In this document: positions 8,127 to 16,185 of the stretch, in pieces
How the letters are laid out: every line of letters begins with the position of its first letter
How positions within the stretch are numbered: the stretch's first letter is position 1
Origin: Cuspidothrix sp046080565
GTDB lineage: Bacteria; Cyanobacteriota; Cyanobacteriia; Cyanobacteriales; Nostocaceae
Reading direction: 5' to 3'
Length of the DNA: 53,746 nt
NCBI GenBank assembly: GCA_046080565.1
Contig: JBJTUF010000057.1
Span: forward strand, 1-53,746
Notes under the pieces: generated by a model
The model's database searches: none
Told to the model about the DNA's origin: nothing
Seen by the model: only the letters and a program-made list of their open reading frames with translations
Program-made: the position numbers and the translations under genes

Positions 8127-9452
8127 ATGGTCAATTCTCCTTTACAGTTATTAGTTTTAAGCAATGGTCATGGCGAAGATATTATTGCGGTACGGATTAT
8201 TCAGGCACTACAAAAATTATCTTCTGCACCGGATATTTTTGCTTTACCAATTGTGGGTGAAGGTCGGGCTTATCAAAATATAGATGTACCCGTGATTGGT
8301 AAAGTACAAACTATGCCATCTGGTGGTTTTATCTATATGGATGGACGGGAATTGATGCGGGATGTCCGGGGTGGGTTGATTCAATTAACTTGGACTCAAA
8401 TTCAATCTATCCGCCGTTGGGTAAATTTACAAACTAAATTAGGGCATTCAAAAGCGGTTTTGGCAGTTGGAGATATTGTACCGTTATTGTTTGCGGCGGT
8501 GAGTGGTGCTAATTATGCTTTTGTGGGTACGGCTAAATCAGAATATTATGTACGTGATCAAGCAGGTTTGTTACCACGAAAGTCAAAGTCGGCACGATGG
8601 GAAAATTTTTCTGGGTCAATTTACCATCCTTGGGAAAGGTGGTTAATGGGTCGTAAACGTTGCCAAGCGGTATTTCCCAGGGATGCGCTGACAACAAAAA
8701 TTTTGAAAACTTGGCCTATTCCGGCTGTAGATGTGGGAAACCCCATGATGGATGGGCTAGAAAGTGGTGTTACTAGCCACCAATTTTACGGTCATGATGC
8801 CGAACAGGAAGAAGTAATGCGGCCGTTTATTGTGACTTTGCTGCCCGGTTCGCGTGCGCCAGAAGCCTATAATAACTGGGAAACGATGATGGTTGCTGTA
8901 TCTGCGCTGATGGCGAGTTTACAACAACGGGATTCGGTTTTTCATACTGCGGGGACGATGATTTTTTTAGGGGCGATCGCTCCTGGTTTAGATTGTAGTA
9001 TTTTAGTCAAAACCTTGCAGATTCAGGGTTGGCAACCTAGTAACGCATCACCTCTACCTATTTCTGACCCGGAAAGTTTAGTTTTTCAACAAAAAAACGC
9101 CCATTTTATCTTGACCCAAACAGCCTACAATGACTGTTTACATTGGGGAGATGTGGCCATTGCTATGGCCGGAACTGCTACAGAACAGTTTATTGGTCTA
9201 GGAAAACCAGCGATCGCCATTCCCGGTCAAGGACCCCAATATAACCCCGGTTTTGCTGAAGCCCAAAGTCGTCTTTTAGGATTATCTCTCACCCTAGTTA
9301 ACCAACCCTCTCAAGTTGTCCCAGTCATTCAATCTCTCTTCAAAAATCCCGATATCCTGCAAATGATCGCTGAAAATGGCCTTGAACGCATGGGACGGCC
9401 CGGCGCAGCCCAACGTATTGCAGAATGTTTACAAGAAAGATTTATGAGGTAA
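8127..9452 (+). CDS. Lipid-A-disaccharide-synthase-related protein (TIGR03492 type)
   Basis: This 441-residue cytosolic protein begins MVNSPLQLLVLSNGHGEDIIAVRI. Its GT-B-like layout is similar to LpxB, with TLLPGSRAPEAYNNWE in the middle and a C-terminal donor-site-like stretch AGTATEQFIGLGKPAIAIPG. It matches the cyanobacterial/plastid family annotated TIGR03492, whose function is not established. By fold it should handle a nucleotide sugar. The ATG at 8127 is preferred because the conserved N-terminus LSNGHGED follows closely. It is probably transcribed alone, after the tandem-repeat gap. Confidence 0.82.
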   Translation: MVNSPLQLLVLSNGHGEDIIAVRIIQALQKLSSAPDIFALPIVGEGRAYQNIDVPVIGKVQTMPSGGFIYMDGRELMRDVRGGLIQLTWTQIQSIRRWVNLQTKLGHSKAVLAVGDIVPLLFAAVSGANYAFVGTAKSEYYVRDQAGLLPRKSKSARWENFSGSIYHPWERWLMGRKRCQAVFPRDALTTKILKTWPIPAVDVGNPMMDGLESGVTSHQFYGHDAEQEEVMRPFIVTLLPGSRAPEAYNNWETMMVAVSALMASLQQRDSVFHTAGTMIFLGAIAPGLDCSILVKTLQIQGWQPSNASPLPISDPESLVFQQKNAHFILTQTAYNDCLHWGDVAIAMAGTATEQFIGLGKPAIAIPGQGPQYNPGFAEAQSRLLGLSLTLVNQPSQVVPVIQSLFKNPDILQMIAENGLERMGRPGAAQRIAECLQERFMR

Positions 9453-9820
9453 TTAGTAATTGGAAAAAAACATTCTCTTAATTGCACATAATCAAAAACT
9501 CGAACTTTTATAACTATTAAAATTAAAATCCCTATTTTTAGCAACTATAGCTGTAACCAGGCTTTTCCTCCTGCCTCCTGCCCTTTGTTATATATAGCAC
9601 TTTTGAAGTAAATGAGGTACACCAACATATATAAAGTAATTTTCAAAATTCAATTTTAATCTGTGAAATCCTTTAATCCCTTTAATCCGTGATTCTGACT
9701 TAATATTTCACTATACCTCATAAACCCTAAATCCTCTATATCTCCCATAAACTTAGAACTCCAAAGAAGAAAGAAGAAAAATAAATTATCCGCATCTACA
9801 AATATAAATGATCAAAATTT
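9453..9820. repeat. Gene-free interval with a dispersed 127-bp repeat (9598-9724)
   Basis: No gene is seen. Bases 9598-9724 are a diverged, inverted copy of 15898-16012. Shared blocks include CACTTTTGAA at one end, an AAAATTCAATTTT core, GAAATCCTTTAATC, ATCCGTGATT and ATACCTCATA at the other end. The remaining 95 bases before the next gene are A-rich, with GAAGAAAGAAGAAA just upstream of the kinase leader. Confidence 0.6.
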
Positions 9821-10957
9821 ATGGCTAGTTTAAAAAAATATCGCATTTTATCAGTTGATGATACCCCAAACAATATCATCTTGGTGAAAACATTATTAGA
9901 AAGCGAAGGATATTATATAGATTCAGCGACTAATGGAGAAATGGCACTAGAAAAAGTCTCCCAATTCCCACCGGATTTGATTATTTTAGATGTGATGATG
10001 CCAGGGATAAATGGTTATGAAGTCACACGAAGAATTCGCAATAATCCAGAGCTTAACTATATTCCCATTTTGTTACTTACAGGCTTCCATGAACCTACTG
10101 TAGCTACAGGTTTAGATGCTGGGGCTGATGATTTTATCCATAAACCCTTTGATACAGAAGAACTATTAGCAAGAGTGCGATCGCTCTTGAGATTAAAGCA
10201 CAGCATGGACGAACAACAAAAAATGAGTCAACAGAGAGAAGACTTTGTTTCTCTTCTCACCCATGATTTACGTACTCCCCTAGTAGCTGCGGATCGAATG
10301 CTAAATTTATTTTTGGAAGAAGTCTTTTGTCAGATTTCTCCAGACATGAAACAAGCAATTAAGGTGATGATTCGCAGTAATCAAAATCTCCTAAAAATAG
10401 TGAATACCTTATTAGAAGTTTATCGTTTTGAAGCTGATAAAAAAACCCTCAACTATCTACCGTGTAACTTAACCACTGTTGCTACTGAAGTAATCAGTGA
10501 GTTAACCCCTCTCGCACAAGAGAAAAACCTCATTCTTAAATTAGAGATCCCCACAGAAAATCAAGTAAGAACTGTTAACGGCGATCGCTTAGAACTACAA
10601 AGAGTATTCCATAACTTAATCGGTAACGCCATTAAATTTACCGATACTGGCATCATTACCATCCGCATTTTAGAACCCACATCTCCCACAAATGACACTG
10701 ATAAAATCCTAATTGAAATTGAAGATACAGGTTATGGTATTGCTTCCGAAGATCAAGCAACAATTTTTGAAAGATTTCGCCCAAGTAGAAATAAAAAATC
10801 AGGTAGTGGTTTAGGATTACACCTTTCCCAACGCATTGTTGAAGCCCATGGAGGCACAATAACAGTTTCATCAACACTAGGTCAAGGTAGTATCTTCCAA
10901 ATTCGACTCCCCAAATTCAAATTAGCATCTAACAGCGAATCTAGACCCAATATTTGA
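9821..10957 (+). CDS. Hybrid response regulator/histidine kinase (REC-HisKA-HATPase)
   Basis: The 378-residue cytosolic protein has an N-terminal receiver (1-125) with phosphoacceptor Asp57 (LIILDVMMPG) and KPF (108-110). A HisKA domain follows with His148 in LLTHDLRTPL, then a HATPase_c domain with NLIGNAIKFT, DTGYGI and GSGLGLHLS. This reversed order, REC before kinase, is common in cyanobacteria and lets one phosphorelay gate another kinase. There is no sensor domain or membrane span, so input must come through the REC domain. The cognate partner is not adjacent. A palindrome (10976-10992) follows the gene. Confidence 0.9.
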   Translation: MASLKKYRILSVDDTPNNIILVKTLLESEGYYIDSATNGEMALEKVSQFPPDLIILDVMMPGINGYEVTRRIRNNPELNYIPILLLTGFHEPTVATGLDAGADDFIHKPFDTEELLARVRSLLRLKHSMDEQQKMSQQREDFVSLLTHDLRTPLVAADRMLNLFLEEVFCQISPDMKQAIKVMIRSNQNLLKIVNTLLEVYRFEADKKTLNYLPCNLTTVATEVISELTPLAQEKNLILKLEIPTENQVRTVNGDRLELQRVFHNLIGNAIKFTDTGIITIRILEPTSPTNDTDKILIEIEDTGYGIASEDQATIFERFRPSRNKKSGSGLGLHLSQRIVEAHGGTITVSSTLGQGSIFQIRLPKFKLASNSESRPNI

Positions 10958-10975
10958 TTTTTGAAATATACTTAA

Positions 10976-10992
10976 GGTGGGCATAGCCCACC
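10976..10992. repeat. Short palindrome GGTGGGC-ATA-GCCCACC
   Basis: A 7-bp stem with a 3-base loop lies 18 bases after the kinase stop. The same palindrome with loop ATT occurs at 38251-38267 after psbN. Both are followed by CTA or CCTA. It could act as a transcript-end hairpin, but no T-run follows, so it is better called a dispersed repeat. Confidence 0.5.
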
Positions 10993-11054
10993 CTAATATA
11001 AGAATCTAGTTTGATACTGCTAGGACTTACACAAGGATCAGATCCCCTACTCTG

Positions 11055-11492
11055 TTATCCTAAATTAACTTTGAAGACCTTATTTTGTTCCGCTTGCAAT
11101 TTTGGCAAAGTTAAACTCAAAATACCATCTTGATAATCTGCCGCAACCTGGGTATTTTGCACCTTAGCAGGTAAGGGAATTACCCTTTGAAACTTACCAT
11201 AGTAAAATTCACTTTTTACCATTCCTTTTGACTCTGTTTTACTTGTATTTTTGCGTTCACCACTTACAGAAACAGCATTTTCAGTAACTTGGATATCTAT
11301 ATCTTTAGCCACCATTCCTGGTAAGTCTACTTTCAAATAGATAGTATCATCAGTCTCTTCTAATTCAACCACAGGAGTTTTAACCAGTCCAGAATCTACC
11401 ATTTCAGATGATGGTTGATGTTCTGAAAATAAACGATCTAATTGACGTTGAATATGGTTAAATTCTTGCCAGGGGTTATAACGTACTAACAT
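11055..11492 (-). CDS. hspA: Small heat shock protein, Hsp20/alpha-crystallin family
   Basis: This 145-residue chaperone has the alpha-crystallin domain at about 40-140. It starts at VVELEETDDTIYLKVDLPGM and ends with GILSLTLPK, followed by the IXI-type tail NKVFKVNLG. Such proteins form oligomers that hold unfolding proteins and, in cyanobacteria, stabilise thylakoid membranes during heat. The length and the N-terminal MLVRYNPWQEFNHIQRQLDRLF are typical. I looked for a CIRCE operator upstream and saw none. An RNA thermometer in the leader, known for Synechocystis hsp17, cannot be judged by eye. Confidence 0.92.
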   Translation of the reverse strand: MLVRYNPWQEFNHIQRQLDRLFSEHQPSSEMVDSGLVKTPVVELEETDDTIYLKVDLPGMVAKDIDIQVTENAVSVSGERKNTSKTESKGMVKSEFYYGKFQRVIPLPAKVQNTQVAADYQDGILSLTLPKLQAEQNKVFKVNLG

Positions 11493-11980
11493 AAATTACC
11501 TGCCTTTGTGAAGCCTTAATTATTTTTTTGTTCCTTTGATTTTCATATTAAGAATAAAAATAAAAGATGTAAATTCGGTTTTTATCACCTGATAAATCAT
11601 GATCACCGAACTATTAAAAACACCATATTTTAAGTGTAGAAAACTCGAAAATATCAGTACGGTAAACCCGAACTAATTAAGTTAAAATTTGAATTATACT
11701 AATACATACACCGTTTCTTATAGTTGAGGTTAAGCAGCAGCAAAACCTGAACAATAACTTGGGTTTTATACTATTGCTTAGTAAGCTTAACCTAAATAAC
11801 CTAACCTAAGAATTTTGATTCTCAATCTTGATAATCCTCCAAAATACAATTGCTCAAACTGCCAAATAATAAGTACAATAGTTGACATAACTTCTTTTTA
11901 TGTAATACAGTATGTTACAATAATAAGTATCACAAAAAAGTTGTGTATTATTTCCTGTTTCAGCCGAGAATGATTTGATT
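11493..11980. promoter_or_regulatory. Divergent intergenic region with a candidate promoter for the AAA gene
   Basis: This 488-base AT-rich gap lies between the divergent hspA and AAA genes. It contains imperfect repeats built on CCTAACCTAA/GGTTAAG (about 11726-11812). TTGACA at 11882-11887 is followed after 15-16 bases by a TAATACAGT block, which gives a plausible sigma-70 type promoter about 90 bases before the AAA start codon. No operator for hspA was recognised. Confidence 0.4.
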
Positions 11981-13183
11981 ATGGATTTTGACTATTTCCG
12001 AACTAACGACAGCAACAACAGCAATAAAAACTGTCAAAACTTGTTGTCTAGCGGCTGGCGACCATTTCACAGAGATTTTGATTGGGAATATTTTAGTAAA
12101 ATTTTATTCCATGATACCCAGGAACTCACCCAAAAAAGCATCAATATAGCTAGTTATTACGCTGATGCTTTAGCCCGAAAGGACTATGCTTGGTGGGCAA
12201 ATATCTTAAACTTAGCATCAGATTATACCCGTGGGGAATTCCAGAAATTTTGGAATTATATTACACCGGATATGCTAATGCCAGAACATCGGCATAAAGA
12301 CTATTTGAGTACAGAAACACCTCTAGTTCAATTTGTCAGCCGTAACAGTATTCCTATTGATTATGTCCTGAATCTGCTGCAAGAAATTACCGTTTTAAGA
12401 GTTTTAAAAATATTAGAACGTCCTGATATTATCACTCAATATTACTCCGAAAGAGACTTTTATTTTCCAGTGGAAAAATTTGTAAGTTGGGAAAGATTAG
12501 ATGTAGTTAATACAGTTTATGCTTACTGGTCAGAACATGATATTTGGTTACAAATTGAAGCCTACGAAAGAGGCAGAAGAAATTATACTTTAATGGCCAA
12601 AAACATGAAGCCATTAATTAATAAAGCCACCTATGATTTAGCTGTCATGTTGAGTGGATACCAAAGTCGTGTTGGCAAAGTTCATAGTCAATATTCATTG
12701 GAGACATTTCCCCAGGAAATTCAAGATTTTACTGACACAGTGCATCAAACTATTTTAGATCAAAATCAGTTAGCAGTCGTAGTACATGGTTCACCAGGAA
12801 CAGGGAAAACAGCATGGACACAAAGTGTTGCTAAAGAAATTCTTGTTCCTTTAGGATATGTCATTTTCATTTTAGATCATGATGCCATTACTAACTTTGT
12901 CCCGCCAACATATTTAGAAAAGATTTGTATTATCATCAATGAAGCTGATAATTTAGCTCAGGATCGGGCTTCGGAAGTAGCACAATATAACAACAAAACT
13001 GAGCATATTTTAGCCCTATTAGATGGCACATTATATCAAAGTGTCATTGATGAGTCTGGGATTCAAATTCAACAAAAGTTAGTAATATTAATGACTTGCA
13101 ATACCACTGAAAGACTAGATCCCGCCATGTTACGTAAAGGCAGAGTAGATTTAATGTGTGAGTTTACCAAAAAATTTGTGTAA
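11981..13183 (+). CDS. AAA-family ATPase with an unrecognised N-terminal domain
   Basis: The first 250 or so residues are rich in aromatic residues (repeated YW/FW pairs such as DYAWWANIL and EFQKFWNY) and match no domain I know. The C-terminal 150 residues are an AAA module. They include Walker A GSPGTGKTAW, a Walker-B-like run IIINEADNLA with an unusual Asn-Glu in place of Asp-Glu, and a sensor-1-like ILMTCNTTERLDPAMLRKGRVD with the arginine-finger style end. The ATP-driven remodelling target is unknown. I chose ATG 11981; a TTG at 11975 would add two residues. The module is short for a classical AAA protein and lacks a clear lid domain. Confidence 0.75.
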   Translation: MDFDYFRTNDSNNSNKNCQNLLSSGWRPFHRDFDWEYFSKILFHDTQELTQKSINIASYYADALARKDYAWWANILNLASDYTRGEFQKFWNYITPDMLMPEHRHKDYLSTETPLVQFVSRNSIPIDYVLNLLQEITVLRVLKILERPDIITQYYSERDFYFPVEKFVSWERLDVVNTVYAYWSEHDIWLQIEAYERGRRNYTLMAKNMKPLINKATYDLAVMLSGYQSRVGKVHSQYSLETFPQEIQDFTDTVHQTILDQNQLAVVVHGSPGTGKTAWTQSVAKEILVPLGYVIFILDHDAITNFVPPTYLEKICIIINEADNLAQDRASEVAQYNNKTEHILALLDGTLYQSVIDESGIQIQQKLVILMTCNTTERLDPAMLRKGRVDLMCEFTKKFV

Positions 13184-13195
13184 ATAGATTTTTTA

Positions 13196-13215
13196 AGGTG
13201 CGTCTTTCGACGCAT
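13196..13215. terminator. Hairpin after the AAA gene
   Basis: GTGCGTC and GACGCAT form a stem around TTTC, starting about 15 bases after the AAA stop. A T-run precedes the hairpin rather than following it, so terminator function on the + strand is uncertain. The stem sequence recalls the GTGCGTC palindromes of a dispersed repeat seen at 33510-33572. Confidence 0.35.
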
Positions 13216-13224
13216 CATCAAACA

Positions 13225-13427
13225 CTACAGAACTAAATTTTTAGGAATCATGAAATTAAGGTTTATTTTAATTCTACCGCTCTCCTTATGTAATACAAGT
13301 TTAATTTAATGTTTGTAGGTTGGGTTGAGTAACGAAACCCAACATTCCTTGCTATCCTATTGCTAATGTTAGGTTTCACTTCGTTCTACCCAACCTACAG
13401 AACTAAATTTTTAGGAATCATGAAATT
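13225..13427. repeat. 33-bp direct repeat pair flanking a MITE-like palindrome
   Basis: Bases 13225-13257 and 13395-13427 are identical over 33 bases, including the leader and the ATGAAATT start of the following gene. Between them, 13314-13399 is a palindromic element with TGTAGGTTGGGT and ACCCAACCTACA ends, a common Nostocales repeat. The first copy opens a 19-codon ORF (ATG 13250) that ends at TAA and is probably a duplicated, non-functional gene start. Confidence 0.7.
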
Positions 13428-13845
13428 CACAACCTCGTTAAAAGTTACCAAAGGTGCAATTATTAGATTAAGTTGTTTATTTTTGATCATGTTAGCTTTT
13501 ACCATTTGGTTAAAACAATCTGGAGGAATGGAAAATACCCAATTATTAGAAACTCTTTATCGTCAAGGAAATTATATAGAAGCGGTATTATGGGGACTAT
13601 TTGCTATGAGCTTTTTAGTTTATAGCTATCAACATTCTATGTTAATTGCTAAGAGGAAAAATAAAATTACAGCTTTTATTTTTCTCGGTTTCGGAATTTC
13701 TGACCTTGTTGAAGTACAAACTGGTGCATGGTGGCAACCTTGGTGATTATTTTTATGGAAAGCTAGTTGTGTAATTGGTTTTATGACTTGTTTTTGGGAC
13801 TTTTGGCAAAATAATATGAGACAAATCAAAGAAGAAAATGAATAA
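13420..13845 (+). pseudogene. Small membrane protein gene with an in-frame premature TGA
   Basis: From ATG 13420 the frame encodes two membrane segments (about residues 17-33 and 50-66) and a third (about 78-95). It then meets TGA at 13744-13746 after QPW. The same frame stays open beyond it for 32 codons (LFLWKASCVIGFMTCFWDF, then a charged tail) and ends at TAA 13843-13845. That stop overlaps the ATG (13838) of the amino acid permease in the usual ATGA-style coupling. The conserved-looking continuation and the precise overlap indicate that the ancestral protein was about 141 residues and that the TGA (probably from TGG) is a nonsense change or a sequencing error. The 108-residue product could still be made. 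The family was not recognised. Confidence 0.7.
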
Positions 13846-15148
13846 ACAAGAAACAGTAGAGCAACAACCAATCACACGGCTATTTTCTCATATTAAATTT
13901 GAGGATAATAAATGTCAACATCAACCAGGTAGCGTATTAGGAAATACGGCTTTAATTGTGGGAACTACCATTGGTGCAGGAATTATCGGACTCCCTGCTG
14001 TAACTTTACCATCGGGAATTATCCCTTCTACAACTTTGTTAATTGCTGTTTGGGTATATACATTAATTTCCGGTTTATTAATTGCAGAATTGACTTTAAA
14101 TATTATGCGATTTGAAGGAATTACCCATATAGGTTTATTAGCAATCATCGAAAAAGTTTTAGGTAAAATAGGGGCGAGAATTGCTGGTATTGCATATATA
14201 TTTATGCACTATGCACTATTAGTAGCATATATGACTCAAGGGGGAGAAATTTTAACTACAGTAGTTTATCAAGTGGTGAATTTTAAAAATATTTTACCTC
14301 ATTGGATAGGGACAATTAGTTTTTGTATTGTCTTTGGAAGTCTGATATATTGGGGAAAAAATAAATTAGTAGAGAAGATCAATGAGATATTCATTTTAAT
14401 TTTATTATTTGCTTTTATAGGTTTATTAGTATTAGGAGGAATGAAATTTCACCCTGCTCAATTGTTAGTACAAAATTGGCAAGCTATTGGTAGTTCTATT
14501 GCGGTAATGTATGTTGCCATGTTTTATCATAGTATTATTCCCTTAGTTGTGACTGAATTAGAAGGGGATGTACCCAAAATTAGAAAATCTTTAATTATTG
14601 GATCTTTTATTCCTTTCTTGATGTTTCTAGCTTGGAATACGATGATTTTAGGTGCTGTGACTCCAGATATTTTACAGCATCAATTAAACAATTATGAAGT
14701 ATTTGATCCTTTGCAAATTTTACGCAATGGGCGATCTGGAGAATGGATTGCTATGTTATTATCTATATTTTCTGAGTTTTCTATTGTCACATCATTTATT
14801 GGGATTACTTATGGGTTAGCAGACTTTTTTAAAGATATTTCTGTAATTACTAAAAATGAAATTTCTCGTTTACCTCTCTATTCTTTAGTGTTGCTACCTC
14901 CTCTAAGTTTAGGAACTTTTAATCCGACTATTTTTTTTCATGCTTTAGAATATACAGGTGCATTTAGCGTTTCTATTTTAGGGGGAATTATGCCAGCTTT
15001 AATGACTTGGAAACAAAGACAAAACACAAATTTAATTAACAGTAATTATCAAACTCTTGTTCCTGGTGGTAAAATTACTTTAATTTTTATCTTAGGTGGG
15101 GCATTATTTTTGATAGTTAGAAAAATCTTTTCTATATTTCAATTATAA
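13838..15148 (+). CDS. Aromatic amino acid permease (Trp/Tyr permease, HAAAP family)
   Basis: The 436-residue protein has about eleven membrane spans. The first one carries the family signature GTTIGAGIIGLPAVTLPSG, as in TyrP/Mtr permeases. It should import tryptophan or tyrosine by ion symport at the plasma membrane. About 40 polar residues precede the first span. Its ATG overlaps the end of the readthrough frame of the preceding small membrane gene, which suggests that the two were translationally coupled and may have functioned together. Confidence 0.85.
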   Translation: MNKQETVEQQPITRLFSHIKFEDNKCQHQPGSVLGNTALIVGTTIGAGIIGLPAVTLPSGIIPSTTLLIAVWVYTLISGLLIAELTLNIMRFEGITHIGLLAIIEKVLGKIGARIAGIAYIFMHYALLVAYMTQGGEILTTVVYQVVNFKNILPHWIGTISFCIVFGSLIYWGKNKLVEKINEIFILILLFAFIGLLVLGGMKFHPAQLLVQNWQAIGSSIAVMYVAMFYHSIIPLVVTELEGDVPKIRKSLIIGSFIPFLMFLAWNTMILGAVTPDILQHQLNNYEVFDPLQILRNGRSGEWIAMLLSIFSEFSIVTSFIGITYGLADFFKDISVITKNEISRLPLYSLVLLPPLSLGTFNPTIFFHALEYTGAFSVSILGGIMPALMTWKQRQNTNLINSNYQTLVPGGKITLIFILGGALFLIVRKIFSIFQL

Positions 15149-15329
15149 ATCAATACAGTTGAGTGAATGATAATTGTAGGTTAGTTAGAAGAAAGTGAAA
15201 CCCAACAAACCCCGAAAAAATTATAAAAATTATACATTGTAGGGGTAATTCATAAATTATCACTGGACAAGAATAAGGGTTTGGGTCACATCTTAGGTAA
15301 GTCCTATAACATTTCAAAAAATTCTCAAA

Positions 15330-15875
15330 ATGAGTAATTCTCGATTAATAAAAATTAGTAAATTCCTCAGTAAACATTTGCGTCATCAACCGGATGCAAT
15401 TGGAATTAAACTTGGTGCTGGTGGTTGGGTAGCAGTTGATGAATTGTTAACAGCTTGTGCTAAAAATGGTTTTTATATGACTTATGAAGAGTTAGAAATT
15501 GTAGTAAATTCCAGTGATAAACAACGTTTTGCTTTTGATGATACTGGTAATTTGATTCGTGCTAATCAAGGACATAGTATAGAAATTGATTTGCAATTAC
15601 AAGTAATGATTCCACCGGATATACTTTATCATGGGACGGGAATAAAATCTGTAGATGCTATTCTCAAAAGAGGACTCCATAAAATGTCTCGTCATCATGT
15701 ACATTTATCAGCAGATATGGACACAGCCAAATCTGTAGGTATGAGACATGGAAAACCTGTAATTTTTGCCATTAATACTCCAAAAATGGTGGCAGATGGC
15801 TATATTTTTTATTGTTCAGCTAATGGAGTTTGGTTAGTTGATCATGTACCCTATCAATATTTAGAAATACAGTAA
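15330..15875 (+). CDS. kptA: RNA 2'-phosphotransferase (KptA/Tpt1 family)
   Basis: This 181-residue enzyme removes an internal 2'-phosphate from RNA using NAD+, releasing ADP-ribose 1'',2''-cyclic phosphate. The N-terminal winged-helix part has SKFLSKHLRHQP and GGWVAVDELL. The C-terminal ADP-ribosyltransferase-like part has RANQGHS, YHGTG, HHVHLS and GMRHGKPVIFAI, which carry the conserved Arg-His-Arg-Arg set of the family. Bacteria lack the tRNA splicing route that makes its classical substrate, so its role here is unknown. It has no close partner gene. Confidence 0.93.
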   Translation: MSNSRLIKISKFLSKHLRHQPDAIGIKLGAGGWVAVDELLTACAKNGFYMTYEELEIVVNSSDKQRFAFDDTGNLIRANQGHSIEIDLQLQVMIPPDILYHGTGIKSVDAILKRGLHKMSRHHVHLSADMDTAKSVGMRHGKPVIFAINTPKMVADGYIFYCSANGVWLVDHVPYQYLEIQ

Positions 15876-16185
15876 AAGAGGGATAGCAGATTTAAAGTTT
15901 ATGAGGTATGGTCATAATCACGGATGAGAGAGATTAAAGGATTTCATAGATCAAAATTCAATTTTGAAGATTAACTTTATAAAATTGGTGTATGTCATTT
16001 AGTTCAAAAGTGATGTGAATAATAAATATAATATTTGTAATGTATGATTTTTTACATCAAGTTTCTATCTGTTTGTAGTATATAAGCTAATGGAAAACAA
16101 AGATGTGACTTTAGTAGTATGCAAATTACCGGAAAATCTTTATACTAAATTTATAATTCTCCAAAATTAAAAAATATATACATTT
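15876..16185. repeat. Gene-free interval with a dispersed repeat and the efflux operon leader
   Basis: Bases 15898-16012 are the inverted partner of 9598-9724. The remaining AT-rich part (16013-16185) precedes the efflux adaptor. TATATAAG at 16079-16086 could serve as a -10 region, but there is no convincing -35. No small gene was seen. Confidence 0.55.

Noticed and set aside
11493..11600. CIRCE operator upstream of hspA
   Set aside because: No TTAGCACTC...GAGTGCTAA inverted repeat was found.
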